64,000 nucleotides of DNA from a virus, in IMG/VR virus record IMGVR_UViG_3300034418_006779, positions 1 to 64,000 of that record; one strand, 5' to 3'. This document shows, piece after piece, positions 12,664-22,240 of the stretch (the first letter of the stretch is position 1; the number at the start of each line of letters is the position of its first letter). The notes under the pieces are model-generated. The model made no database searches and was not told the origin of the DNA. It was given only the letters and a program-made list of their open reading frames with translations. The translations under genes were made by a program, and so were the position numbers.

Positions 12664-15118
12664 CCGGTGGGAAAGGAACAAACGGTTAGTCTCTGACTAC
12701 AAGCTTTACAACAATGAGATAGATCAGGATGATTTTGTTAGATGGTGTCAGCCTTACGGAATTGACGTAGGTCAGTACCAAGAGGAGGTAATGCCTTTTA
12801 ACAAGATTCCTAACAAAGCCAATATTCTTATTGGTGAAGAGATTATTCGCGGAGAATCCTACAAACCACTCTTGATATCTCAGAAGGATATTATAGAGAA
12901 GACTGATGAAATGAGAAAACTTACTAAAGAGTATGTAGACTCTGAGATAATGAAAGCTATGGAGAAAGCTCGAATGATGATGGGAGAAATTAGTGAAGAA
13001 GAATATCAAGAACTAGAAGAAAGCTATCGTACACAATATACACCTGAAGATCTCAATCATAATGAATTCCTTACTCAAAAAGAGATCTTTGCTTCTAAAG
13101 TTCTAGAGTACGCTAAATATGATCAGAAGATCAAGGCTCAGAAGAACTTAGGATTTAAACACACTATTATATCTGATATGGAGTGTGTATGGGTAGGTAT
13201 CGACAGAGGTAAGCCAATGATTAAAGTTGTCAACCCTCTAAACCTATTCTTTCAAAAAGGTCCAGAAGTGGAGTATATTCAAGATGGAGATTTTGCAGGA
13301 GAGAGACTGTTAATGACTAGATTTGACGTACTAGATAAGTATGGAGATCGCATGTCAAAAGAAGATAGGGATAAGTTTGAGCGTCCGTTCTATACTAGAG
13401 AAGGCGGCTCACTAACTAAGGCAATTGATCCACAGTTTGAAAAGACATTAGATTACCTTACTCCTAGAGCATTTGCATCAGCAGAGAAACTAGATGATGA
13501 AGGCATTGGACAATACGCTTCTGATTTCTCATTCAAGACAACTCTTGATCTTGTAGAGGTTATGCACGTAGAATGGAAAACTCAGAGAAGAGTATTCTTT
13601 TTGACTCGATATAATGACTTCGGAGACGCTGATGTTAAGATCGTAGATGAGCAATTTCCAATTCCTTCAGAAGCTACTAAAGTGAAAATGACCAACAAGT
13701 TTGGAGTAGACACTATCAGATATGAATGGATGGATCCGCTTACACAGACCCCAGTCTTCGCAGAAGAAGTATGGATTCCACGTATCTGGGAGGGAACTAG
13801 AATTGAAGGAGATATCTATCTTGATGTAAGAGAAAAACCTAACCAGCCAATATCTATAGACGATCCTTATCGTTGCGCGAAACTAGGTTATGTGGGTAGA
13901 GTTTATACGTCTACTAATGCTAAATCTATTTCTTTGTTATCTAGAATGCGACCATTTCAGATGATGTACTTTGTCGCAATGCACCAGCTAAGCAAACTAC
14001 TATCACAAAATCAAGGTAAGCAGCTTATTATTGACCAAGCCCAGACACCCAATTTTGATGACGCTTTTGGTAGAAGCGATACAATGATGCAGCTATTTTA
14101 CCAGTCAAAGGGTTTGATATTCATTAACTCTATGAGCAATAGTCAAGGAGGAGCAATGCCTTCTAATAGAGGTGCTGCTGTAGACGCAGTAGATATGTCG
14201 ACGACAGCTGACATTCTAAATCTTACTGCTCTGTGTGATTGGTTAGATGAGCAAATCGGACAGTCCGCAGGAATATCAAAAGAGCGCGAAGGCCAGATCC
14301 AAAAATACACTAACGCTACTGATAATCAGCAGGCGATAGCCCAATCTTCATACATTACAGAAGTATACTTTAATCTTCATAATGAGCTGTGGGCGCATGT
14401 GATGAATCAATACCTTTCGGTATTTACTACGTGGGCTAAGAACTGGTTCGAGATGAACCCAGCTCAGAAAGAAATGATGCTTCAGTATGTATTAGACAAT
14501 GGTTCTATTCAAATGCTCAAGATAGATTCAAAGTTCTTAGAAGCTTCTGAATACGGAATCTTCATCGAGGTTGGATCTTCAGCAGAAGAATACAAGTCTA
14601 AAATGGAGCAATACATCCTACCTCTGATCCAGAATCAAATGGAAGGTGCAGAAGTAGTATCTGAAATTCTTAAAGCAAGAAGAGATGGTACATCGCCTGA
14701 AAAGATTCACCAAATGATTCAAGTACTGACTGATAAATACCAGCAGCGTAGAATGGAAACTGAGCGGGCTCAGACAGAACGTCAGCAGGAAATGCTTAAG
14801 GCTCAAGAGCAATTGGCTCAACAAGAACACGAAAGAGATCTTGAGAAGATTATGTTGCAAGAAGAACTTCAGAAAGAGCGTGAGATTGCAGTTAATACAA
14901 TCAAAACCTTCTCTTGGAATCCTGATAAGGATATGAACGAGAACAGCGTTCCTGATGTTGTAGAGGTAGCAAACCTTCAACTTAAAAAAGATTTCGAGGA
15001 AAGTAAGCTTAAAATGGACAAAGCTAAATTAGAGCAGCAGAAGAAAGAACATGACGATAAAATGAAGCTCGAAAACAAGAAATTAAAACAAGCAAAATCC
15101 ACAAAATCTAGCAGCTAA
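12548..15118 (+). CDS. Portal protein
   Basis: 856 residues. It forms the dodecameric ring at the capsid vertex through which DNA passes. The N-terminal block (KWGRQYMDHISPVYLGNSS..., VMPFNKIPNKANILIGEEI) and the position straight after terminase match crAss-like portals, as does the ALKx-type middle (MHQLSKLLSQNQGKQLI). The last ~150 residues are a Gln/Glu/Lys-rich coiled coil, probably the barrel and its extension. The start lies inside the terminase gene, a 116-base overlap in a different frame. No internal start is preferable because the conserved N-terminal block begins near residue 21. Confidence 0.85.
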   Translation: MQTDILKHKISQRKKLANDAKWGRQYMDHISPVYLGNSSRWERNKRLVSDYKLYNNEIDQDDFVRWCQPYGIDVGQYQEEVMPFNKIPNKANILIGEEIIRGESYKPLLISQKDIIEKTDEMRKLTKEYVDSEIMKAMEKARMMMGEISEEEYQELEESYRTQYTPEDLNHNEFLTQKEIFASKVLEYAKYDQKIKAQKNLGFKHTIISDMECVWVGIDRGKPMIKVVNPLNLFFQKGPEVEYIQDGDFAGERLLMTRFDVLDKYGDRMSKEDRDKFERPFYTREGGSLTKAIDPQFEKTLDYLTPRAFASAEKLDDEGIGQYASDFSFKTTLDLVEVMHVEWKTQRRVFFLTRYNDFGDADVKIVDEQFPIPSEATKVKMTNKFGVDTIRYEWMDPLTQTPVFAEEVWIPRIWEGTRIEGDIYLDVREKPNQPISIDDPYRCAKLGYVGRVYTSTNAKSISLLSRMRPFQMMYFVAMHQLSKLLSQNQGKQLIIDQAQTPNFDDAFGRSDTMMQLFYQSKGLIFINSMSNSQGGAMPSNRGAAVDAVDMSTTADILNLTALCDWLDEQIGQSAGISKEREGQIQKYTNATDNQQAIAQSSYITEVYFNLHNELWAHVMNQYLSVFTTWAKNWFEMNPAQKEMMLQYVLDNGSIQMLKIDSKFLEASEYGIFIEVGSSAEEYKSKMEQYILPLIQNQMEGAEVVSEILKARRDGTSPEKIHQMIQVLTDKYQQRRMETERAQTERQQEMLKAQEQLAQQEHERDLEKIMLQEELQKEREIAVNTIKTFSWNPDKDMNENSVPDVVEVANLQLKKDFEESKLKMDKAKLEQQKKEHDDKMKLENKKLKQAKSTKSSS

Positions 15119-15122
15119 GCAG

Positions 15123-15143
15123 ACCTGTATGTTTAAAACAGGT
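15123..15143 (+). other. Short hairpin between portal and scaffold genes
   Basis: ACCTGT (15123-15128) pairs with ACAGGT (15138-15143) around a 9-base loop, in the 90-base gap before the scaffold-like gene. There is no T run directly after it, so it is unlikely to terminate. It may stabilise or separate mRNA segments so that scaffold and capsid genes are made at higher levels. Confidence 0.3.
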
Positions 15144-15208
15144 ATGTTATAGATGTGCAAAATAACCACAAAACCAAATTTTTAAAATATTTTTTTAATA
15201 AATACATT

Positions 15209-16354
15209 ATGGATAATAACAACCCAAAGTTTGGATTTGAGATGGTAGATGACAATAATCCTTTTGGGGAGGGCGGCTTCGCGGTCGAACTTCCCGAGGA
15301 CATGGACATCACACCTCCTGCTGATGATTCTCAAGATCCTCCACAAACGGAGCCTATTGACGAACCTCAGGACCCTCAAAACGTAGCTGATCCTGCCCAA
15401 GACACTCCCCCTGTCGACGACAATGATCCTACTCCTCCAAACGACGACACTCCAGATGATGCTGGAGATTATAGTGATCTCTTCAAAAATCACTTTCAGC
15501 TTTTGCAAAAAGCCGGATTGGTTTATGATGATTCATTGCAATTAGATGAAACAGCATCAAATTTTGAAGAAGTTCTATTAAAGAATGAGATGGCCCGTAA
15601 CAATATGGTAGCCGCTCAACTACTCGAATCTCTACCAGAGAAACTTCGAGCCATTGTAGATTATGGGTTAGACGGCGGAAAAGATCTAGACCAATTTTTT
15701 CAAGCCGAAAAACGCATAGAGGAATTTAACTACGATGTTAGTAAGCCCGAGGAGCAAGAGATTCTCGTTAGAGAGTATCTAAAATCTAAAGGGAATAATG
15801 ACTTCGCAGTGAATGCCATTGTTGACCGCCTTAAGGATGACGACAAACTTGCCGACGAAGCAAACACTGCTTTTCAAACTATGAAGCAGGCTTTTGAACA
15901 GGAAAGACAAACTCTTTTAGAAAACCAAAAAACAGCGAAACAACAACAAGAGCAGCGCAATAGAGAAAAGCACGAAGGTGTTGTTACCTATTTAAAGGCT
16001 CAAGACAAATGGACTTCCAAAGCTCAGGAAGAAGTTTATAGCAAGATTTATAAACCTGATGAGCAATACAGTGGTAATTCGTACGTAGGTGCAGTAATGA
16101 GCAAGATTTACGATACCCCCGAATTTCTTGTCCAATTTACAAAACTTATTACTGACCAGTTCGATTTTGAGAAAGGATTCAATTTGGAGAGTACCCAAGA
16201 GACTCAGAATAATATCAAGACTGGTATTAGGAATCAATTAGGTGCTTTACTCCAACAGAGTTCTACTCCAACTAATTACAGTAACAAACAGAAAACACAA
16301 ATTGATTGGTCTAACACAGAAGCGGCTTTACCAGGATTAGACAAATGGTATTAA
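15209..16354 (+). CDS. Acidic scaffold-like capsid assembly protein
   Basis: 381 residues from ATG 15209. An earlier in-frame GTG at 15155 would add 18 odd residues. Residues ~15-100 are extremely rich in Asp and Pro (PEDMDITPPADDSQDPPQTE region), clearly disordered. The rest is helical with a Gln/Glu/Lys coiled coil around residues 230-275 (EQERQTLLENQKTAKQQQEQ). Lying between portal and capsid genes and having this composition, it fits a head scaffold or an internal head protein. That is position-based inference. No protease motif is visible. Confidence 0.65.
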   Translation: MDNNNPKFGFEMVDDNNPFGEGGFAVELPEDMDITPPADDSQDPPQTEPIDEPQDPQNVADPAQDTPPVDDNDPTPPNDDTPDDAGDYSDLFKNHFQLLQKAGLVYDDSLQLDETASNFEEVLLKNEMARNNMVAAQLLESLPEKLRAIVDYGLDGGKDLDQFFQAEKRIEEFNYDVSKPEEQEILVREYLKSKGNNDFAVNAIVDRLKDDDKLADEANTAFQTMKQAFEQERQTLLENQKTAKQQQEQRNREKHEGVVTYLKAQDKWTSKAQEEVYSKIYKPDEQYSGNSYVGAVMSKIYDTPEFLVQFTKLITDQFDFEKGFNLESTQETQNNIKTGIRNQLGALLQQSSTPTNYSNKQKTQIDWSNTEAALPGLDKWY

Positions 16355-16376
16355 GCCGTTAAAATTTTAATTAACG

Positions 16377-17912
16377 ATGACTAAAAGTAACGGACAATTA
16401 GCGGTTCAGTATTACCAAGGATTTGGTGGTAAGTCTTTCGACTCGAACCATTACGCTGACGCTTTCCGTGGTAGCGCTCCACATCACTTTGGTATGCAGG
16501 TATCTAAAATCTTTACCGCTATCAATAAATATGAGCACCGCGTACTTAACAACTTGACCTATGGTCGTGGAATGTACGAAGTGATTCAGGACGATGTGTA
16601 CAAGTGGACTATCGCAGGAGACTCTCTCGTAGAATTCAGAATTACAGAACTGCTCGAATCAGGTAACAATTATCCAGGTCGTGGACTCCAAGAGTTCCGT
16701 ATCGCCGTGGATAAAGGCTGGATGGGAAAACCAGTCATGATTCAGTTCGAGGATAACAGTATGCCTCGCGCTCAGATTATGGAAGATCCTATTAAAGTAG
16801 GAGATTCTTACTACTATACATTGAGACTTGAAACAGACGATCCAAACGTATGGCTCGATCCTGCTAACATTCAGGTTGGAAAAGTTGTTATCGACGCCGG
16901 TACAGCGATCCAGAACGAGATGAACCAAGACGCTGCTGGCGGATACTACGGTTCTCAGATGGATCTCCAGTGCCAGATTGGTGCGGTAGCTCGTGAGTTT
17001 TCCATCACAGACAAAGTTATCCGTAAGGAGCTTGCTGCTGTACGCGAGAAGCGTAACTTGAATTCTATTCCTCAGCATTCTCGTACTTCTGAAGGATATG
17101 CATTTGCTATCCGTCAAGGAGACAAGATTATTCCTCGTGGTGCATTCATCACTATGGCTGAGGCTCACCTACTTGAAGCGACTGACATGGATATTGAGGT
17201 ATCTATGAAGTTTGGTCGTAAGAGTAGATTCCAGGACCCTACTACAGGATACGTTCTGAAAACCGCTCCGGGTTGGAGACAGTTGGTTCTCGATGGCCAC
17301 GTATTTTACCAGAATGGTTCTTTGACTGCTCAGCAGCTTGAGGACTACTTGCATGGTATTTTCCTACATCGTGTTGGTGCCAAAGATCGTAAGATCAAGT
17401 TGGGCACTGGGGAAGGAGGACGCCGTATGTTCCACCAGATTCTTTCTGATGAGGCAAACAGCTTCATGACTCTCGATACCAATTACATTGGTAAAGCGTC
17501 ATCTCCTTGGAACAGTAATGCTTTGTCATACGGATTCCAGTTCACCAAATTTATCGCTACTAACGGTATTGAGGTTGAGTTGATCCACGATCCTATGGCA
17601 GACGACCATCACTGGTGTAAAACTAAGCACCCAGACGATCCTAAATTCACAGTTGATTCTTTCCGTTTCGATATCTACGATTTCGGTGAGACAATGAGCT
17701 TGGGAAGCAACATGAAAATGGTAATCGAAGAAGGTGTAGATCTCTACGCTTATGTTGCCAACGTTGTTGATCCTAAAACTGGCGCTGTGAATAACGGTAG
17801 TCGCGTGGCTAGCTTTGACAAAGGTGTAAGCATCCGTCGTGAGCGTTCTGGTTCACTTTGGATTTGTGATACATCTCGTTGTGGTTCTATCATCTACGAC
17901 CCAGAAGCATAA
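16377..17912 (+). CDS. Major capsid protein
   Basis: 511 residues. It builds the icosahedral head, expected HK97 fold. It follows portal and scaffold, is of the length usual for crAss-like capsid proteins, and has the typical features: a polar N-arm (MTKSNGQLAVQYYQGFGGK), conserved IFTAINKYEHRVLNNLTYG, a central domain (TRSEGYAFAIRQGDKIIPRG region) and a C-terminal SGSLWICDTSRCGSIIYDPEA. Codon choice is more G/C-ended here than in neighbours (many CGT, CTC, TAC), fitting a highly expressed gene. The 22-base gap before it has an A/T-rich leader. Confidence 0.85.
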   Translation: MTKSNGQLAVQYYQGFGGKSFDSNHYADAFRGSAPHHFGMQVSKIFTAINKYEHRVLNNLTYGRGMYEVIQDDVYKWTIAGDSLVEFRITELLESGNNYPGRGLQEFRIAVDKGWMGKPVMIQFEDNSMPRAQIMEDPIKVGDSYYYTLRLETDDPNVWLDPANIQVGKVVIDAGTAIQNEMNQDAAGGYYGSQMDLQCQIGAVAREFSITDKVIRKELAAVREKRNLNSIPQHSRTSEGYAFAIRQGDKIIPRGAFITMAEAHLLEATDMDIEVSMKFGRKSRFQDPTTGYVLKTAPGWRQLVLDGHVFYQNGSLTAQQLEDYLHGIFLHRVGAKDRKIKLGTGEGGRRMFHQILSDEANSFMTLDTNYIGKASSPWNSNALSYGFQFTKFIATNGIEVELIHDPMADDHHWCKTKHPDDPKFTVDSFRFDIYDFGETMSLGSNMKMVIEEGVDLYAYVANVVDPKTGAVNNGSRVASFDKGVSIRRERSGSLWICDTSRCGSIIYDPEA

Positions 17913-17927
17913 TCACAAAAATAAATA

Positions 17928-19016
17928 ATGACTTTAGATTACTTATCTAACATAGAAGAGAAACTAAAGAGCAGTACGACCGGGCCCAAAGGACCTGGTC
18001 GTGTTGCTATTATACGATCAGTTTTTCGCCCCTCCGCTCAAGGAAGACATAAAAGGACATTACATAACGGGCAGTTAGCTGAACAGAATCGCGCTATTGG
18101 TGCGGCAGTTCATTTTAGTCCTTCTCTTTCAATCAGCAGGAGACAACTTAATACAGGTTTTTGGGAGACCATTGAAAATCCCTATAAAACAGCGTCTTAC
18201 GAACAATCAGAACTTCCTACTATTTGGAAGGAACGCGAGATCTGGAAGAGAGAAAAGATCACCATTCAAGAATATCTTGAGATTAAATATGGTAAAGATC
18301 CTGGTTTCTTCACTTCACAACCAGCAGACCTATGGGGTCAGCGTAAATCTACAAAGCCCACATACCTTCAATCCTTTCGTTATCCACTACCGGATGGCGC
18401 AACCGTCCTTAACTTGGACAATGAGAAGGATGAAATTATGTATTTGCTAGCATTGAAGTCTTCCAAAATTGCTAACTCCTCTGCAGAAGTTAATCCGCTA
18501 AAGCATACTCACTACGTTTCTAAAGTAAATGAAGGAGAGTTAGCTAAAGCTAAAAAGACTGAAATGTACGAAGACGCTATCTATCGTCTACACAAAATTA
18601 AGAATGAGTATGATTCTGAAACAGTTAAACGTTTTGCAATCAATCTTAACTTGGTTAAAGACGATGACGTAGCTCCTCGCTCTCTTAAGAATAAGTTGAG
18701 TGACTACTTGAATGACAAACAGTACAAAGAGGAAAACATTAAAACGTTCTTCGATTTGTATGAAATGTTTGAAGGCAATGAGAATGAGAAATATAGATTC
18801 GAAACTATGTATCTCGTTAAAACATTAGCTAATAAACGTATTATCACGGTAACAAAAGGAAGCTACACTTGGGGTAACGCTCCAGATCAATCTGTACAAA
18901 AGCTGGGCATTTCTGAAGCATCTGTTATAGAGTTCCTCATGGATCCTGATGCTCTAGAATGGAGAGAAAAACTCTGCGAAGAACTAAAGTCAAAAACTGG
19001 AATAGTTTTAAATTAA
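17928..19016 (+). CDS. Virion protein downstream of capsid gene
   Basis: 362 residues. Basic, Gly-rich start (STTGPKGPGRVAIIRSVFRP). A middle section (GFWETIENPYKTASYEQSELPTIWKEREIW) with many aromatics is followed by a mainly helical C-terminal half. There is no signal peptide. The location right after the major capsid gene and the family layout suggest a structural or head-completion protein. I cannot assign a known fold from sequence alone. Confidence 0.6.
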   Translation: MTLDYLSNIEEKLKSSTTGPKGPGRVAIIRSVFRPSAQGRHKRTLHNGQLAEQNRAIGAAVHFSPSLSISRRQLNTGFWETIENPYKTASYEQSELPTIWKEREIWKREKITIQEYLEIKYGKDPGFFTSQPADLWGQRKSTKPTYLQSFRYPLPDGATVLNLDNEKDEIMYLLALKSSKIANSSAEVNPLKHTHYVSKVNEGELAKAKKTEMYEDAIYRLHKIKNEYDSETVKRFAINLNLVKDDDVAPRSLKNKLSDYLNDKQYKEENIKTFFDLYEMFEGNENEKYRFETMYLVKTLANKRIITVTKGSYTWGNAPDQSVQKLGISEASVIEFLMDPDALEWREKLCEELKSKTGIVLN

Positions 19017-19017
19017 A

Positions 19018-19752
19018 ATGCAAATAGAGTTATTACATTGGACATTCAAACGAAAGCTAGATAAAATAGCTTCGGGAGAATATCGAGACTTCAATCAAGC
19101 TGAAATTGACTCATTTCTTAATGAGGCAATAAACATCTTCGTTGAAACCAGATTTACTGGTAACAATGTCAAAGGAACCTCAGTGGAGCAAGATCAGCAG
19201 AGAATTGATGAACTCTCTACCCTAGTGGTAAAGTCTCCATTAACTCAGCCGATGTTAACTCCTTATAGTTCCAATACAGATTTTGGAATTTACGAATTTA
19301 GATTAGGTGATCTTGCATTTGATTACCGCCATTATTTAGGTTCAAAAGTAAAAGTAAAAGACTGTGATACTCTCTTTGAAACAAAGATAGTGTCTCATAA
19401 TCAAATAGCTAGATTTCTTCAGAATAGTACTTGGTCTCCTTCATCTAAATGGATGAGGACATTACTTACTTTTGGCGAATCTACAACAAGTGATGGATCT
19501 TCGATCTTTGTTTATACAGATAAAGTATTTGAAATCGAAGGTTTATATCTGGATTATCTTCGTAATCCTGCAGAAGTCGCGGTATCCACGTACAATGATA
19601 TTGACGGAAACCCCAAGACCAAAACAGAATGTGATCTTCCAGATGAGTATCACGAACAAATTGTTGATATCGCTGTGAAATTAGCAGCTGGTGTCATCGA
19701 GAATACTATAGGCTATCAATTAGCCGAAAATCAAATTAAAACAAATAATTAG
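19018..19752 (+). CDS. Probable head-tail connector (neck ring) protein
   Basis: 244 residues. A helical N-terminus (LHWTFKRKLDKIASGEYRDF, EIDSFLNEAINIFVETRF) resembles the start of small neck adaptor proteins. A beta-rich middle and a C-terminal helix (QIVDIAVKLAAGVIENTIGY), typical of gp6-like connector folds, follow. The gene is placed between capsid-associated genes with one-base spacing. Neck function is inferred from length, fold pattern and position. Confidence 0.5.
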   Translation: MQIELLHWTFKRKLDKIASGEYRDFNQAEIDSFLNEAINIFVETRFTGNNVKGTSVEQDQQRIDELSTLVVKSPLTQPMLTPYSSNTDFGIYEFRLGDLAFDYRHYLGSKVKVKDCDTLFETKIVSHNQIARFLQNSTWSPSSKWMRTLLTFGESTTSDGSSIFVYTDKVFEIEGLYLDYLRNPAEVAVSTYNDIDGNPKTKTECDLPDEYHEQIVDIAVKLAAGVIENTIGYQLAENQIKTNN

Positions 19753-19754
19753 CA

Positions 19755-21194
19755 ATGGCTTTAATGAATAACACATTCAGCATGCAGCCTCGTCCAGAGA
19801 ATATTCTGGTCGCTAGCGCCGACTCTGCACTTGCTTCTGGTACATTGGTTAACTCTGCTACAGGTGTAGTTAACTTGGCCGACGGACAAATCGGTTTGGT
19901 ATCTGCTAAGCACGGACAAGGAGTCGCTTATAATACTTTTCTAACAGCTGGACAGACTGTGTCTGATGCGCGTTTCGTACGCTTGGTACAAGGAACTCCT
20001 GGTTCTGCAGACCTTCGTACTAACAAAGGCAACCCAGCTAATGATCTACCTTACGTTCAATCTCAATTGATTGATGGTAAGTCTCCTGTAGTAGTTACAG
20101 GTAAGGTAGCTACCGTTCCTTCTTATTCAGCTTGGATGATTGGTGACGTAGCTGCTAACAACGGTTCTATCAGCACTGCTGATAGTACTGAATATTTGAT
20201 GCACATCGCATTTACAGGCGTAAGAAACGATCGTGAGTTTTCCGTATCTGGAATTGAAACTCTCCCTGTTTCTTATACTACTCCTAATTATACAGCACTC
20301 GGCCTTACATCTGGCCAAGCTCTTGATCAGCTGATCAAAAATGTTGCTTATCAAACAAACGTAAACTCTCGCATGTTGGGTGCAACTCAAGCTGCTGGAG
20401 ATCGTGGTAATCGTAACATCCTCGCTTTGGCTATCAATGTTGGTGGTGGTGCCGGTGTTACAGGTACTCCTGTAACTACTGCTGGTCAGCAGTCTGTAAC
20501 TGTAGAGGACATCTCTACTGGTGCAGTGAGCAGCATCGCTGTATACTATGACGGTACTAACACTTACAGTGTTGACGTAGATGCTACAATGCAGCAGACC
20601 TTTGTAAACCTTATCGCTAACAGTACTCCACTGATAAATGCTTCAACAGTAGAGGTTATCAACCTCGCTACTGCCGGTGCTGCAGCTAATGCAGACGCGT
20701 TTATCCTGATTGGTACTGATGCTGAAACAGCTAGCGTAGTAGATACAGAGGAGCGTGTTAAAACTCGCATCCATGTTGGATTGGAGTACAACTTCAACTC
20801 TCTCAATCCTAATAAAGAAGAAGCTTCTGTAGCTTATGAAGGTGCTGGACAAGGCCGTAAATGGTTGCTCCGCTCTGACCGCTACAATCAGTTGAATCAG
20901 TACACTCAGCAAAACCAGCCGAGAATGGAGTACTTCATTGATCCTCCTAAGTACGTCGATGCAACTAAGAACTATAACGTATTCATTATTGAGAACGTTC
21001 GTGAGAATAACGTAAATTACTCTCACACAGCTTACAACCCTAGCAGAACTATCCTGTTGGTAGAAAACACTGGCACTCTTGGTACAGGCCTTTCTAACGT
21101 TGTAACTTCTTTGAACGCGATTGTAGATCCATGGTTGGATTCTGCAGAAACAGAATTTGTATTGAAAGCAGGTGGTGCGAACATCTTCGCATAA
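19755..21194 (+). CDS. Abundant virion structural protein
   Basis: 479 residues with a composition rich in Ala, Gly, Thr and Val, strongly beta. The N-terminal domain (FSMQPRPENILVASADSALAS; GVVNLADGQIGLVSAKHGQG) resembles small beta-sandwich capsid decoration or sheath-like N-domains. A hydrophobic insertion follows (residues ~225-320), then a Tyr/Asn-rich C-terminal domain. Codon use is biased toward CGT, CTC and TAC like the capsid gene, hinting at high expression. It is directly followed by a strong terminator, closing the capsid operon. It could be a head auxiliary protein or a tail tube-type protein. I do not recognise it with certainty. Confidence 0.6.
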   Translation: MALMNNTFSMQPRPENILVASADSALASGTLVNSATGVVNLADGQIGLVSAKHGQGVAYNTFLTAGQTVSDARFVRLVQGTPGSADLRTNKGNPANDLPYVQSQLIDGKSPVVVTGKVATVPSYSAWMIGDVAANNGSISTADSTEYLMHIAFTGVRNDREFSVSGIETLPVSYTTPNYTALGLTSGQALDQLIKNVAYQTNVNSRMLGATQAAGDRGNRNILALAINVGGGAGVTGTPVTTAGQQSVTVEDISTGAVSSIAVYYDGTNTYSVDVDATMQQTFVNLIANSTPLINASTVEVINLATAGAAANADAFILIGTDAETASVVDTEERVKTRIHVGLEYNFNSLNPNKEEASVAYEGAGQGRKWLLRSDRYNQLNQYTQQNQPRMEYFIDPPKYVDATKNYNVFIIENVRENNVNYSHTAYNPSRTILLVENTGTLGTGLSNVVTSLNAIVDPWLDSAETEFVLKAGGANIFA

Positions 21195-21218
21195 TCACAC
21201 ATAATACTCAATATTATA

Positions 21219-21253
21219 GGGGTCTGAGGTCGGTTTCCTCCGGCCCCTTTTTT
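21219..21253 (+). terminator. Strong rho-independent terminator
   Basis: GGGGTC-T-GAGG (21219-21229) pairs with CCTC-C-GGCCCC (21237-21247), with one internal mismatch and a G-T pair, around a seven-base loop. It is followed by TTTTTT (21248-21253). It lies 25 bases after the 479-residue virion gene and only 14 bases before the next gene. Partial read-through into the tail genes is therefore likely, or a promoter must lie within the hairpin region. Confidence 0.9.
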
Positions 21254-21266
21254 AATTATAAAAGAA

Positions 21267-22229
21267 ATGATTAAGACACCAAAAGCTAGAAACTTTGTAA
21301 GACGATGGGTTGACTCTACTATTTTCGTAGATGGTACGACCACAACTTCTCACAGAGTTACTAACCGCACTGCGAATAATGTCAGTCTTTACGAATTCAT
21401 TCTTGCATATCTTTCAAGAGAAAGCATGTGTGATAACTACACTGGGTCAATTATTAGTGATTCAGAAGTTTATATTCCTGCGTCCGCATTTCTAACTTCT
21501 GCTACAAGTAGTAGAACTAACAACAGAAATATTGATTTATACGCGGCTATAAACACTGTAGTAGCAGATGGAGACATATGCGACTTACCATTTTCAATAA
21601 ACGCAGACACTTATACAGTGGACTTTCTTAAAACTCTTTATTTAGATTTGAGATTAGATTCTACTGAAATAAGTAAGCCGTTCTTGGCAAGACCTCAAAA
21701 CATTCGTAGAAAGAATCCTAATGATGCTATTTCAATGAAGACTCTGATTGACAATTACGCCAAAGATATACTTGGAATAGACTCTCTTCCTACAGCCACG
21801 ATCACCCTTGATTACCTTGACCCAAATCAAGTAACAGTTACAATGACAGGCCTTAAATCTGATGGAGTTACTCCTATGGGAGCTGGGGATAAGTTTTATA
21901 TGTGGGCAACATTTAATGGATTTACTTATGCATTCAATAGTGGAAATGCAATAGAGTGGGGCGATGCTTTTACAATATCAGGACCATACCCAAGCGACTG
22001 GCAAATATTAGGTAATTTTTTAGCGGCATCGTCTATTGAAGACATTGGCGGAGGAAATGTAGGATTAGCAGACGCTTTTCAATTTTCAAAAAACGTCGGT
22101 GGATACGCAGAATATATTCATCCTATTACATTTACATATCGTGTATATGAAGATTTTGGATTACCGACTGAAAAATTTTCATACAGAATTTCCGATACTG
22201 TTCCAGTATTAGCAGGAGGAACCCGATAA
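21267..22229 (+). CDS. Tail/neck structural protein, two-part
   Basis: 320 residues. The N-terminal half (MIKTPKARNFVRRWVDSTIF..., a mixed fold) is followed from ~residue 170 by a beta-rich domain (SLPTATITLDYLDPNQVTVTM; DKFYMWATFNGFTYAFNSGN) like an Ig-type or baseplate domain. It is the first gene after the strong terminator, so it probably has lower expression than the capsid genes. The 11-base gap to the next gene suggests the same transcript. Exact part of the tail unknown. Confidence 0.55.
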   Translation: MIKTPKARNFVRRWVDSTIFVDGTTTTSHRVTNRTANNVSLYEFILAYLSRESMCDNYTGSIISDSEVYIPASAFLTSATSSRTNNRNIDLYAAINTVVADGDICDLPFSINADTYTVDFLKTLYLDLRLDSTEISKPFLARPQNIRRKNPNDAISMKTLIDNYAKDILGIDSLPTATITLDYLDPNQVTVTMTGLKSDGVTPMGAGDKFYMWATFNGFTYAFNSGNAIEWGDAFTISGPYPSDWQILGNFLAASSIEDIGGGNVGLADAFQFSKNVGGYAEYIHPITFTYRVYEDFGLPTEKFSYRISDTVPVLAGGTR

Positions 22230-22240
22230 TATCAATTACT

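Noticed and set aside
16659-17168. 169-codon minus frame opposite the major capsid gene
   Set aside because: Shadow created by the strong codon bias of the capsid gene; no family-like features.
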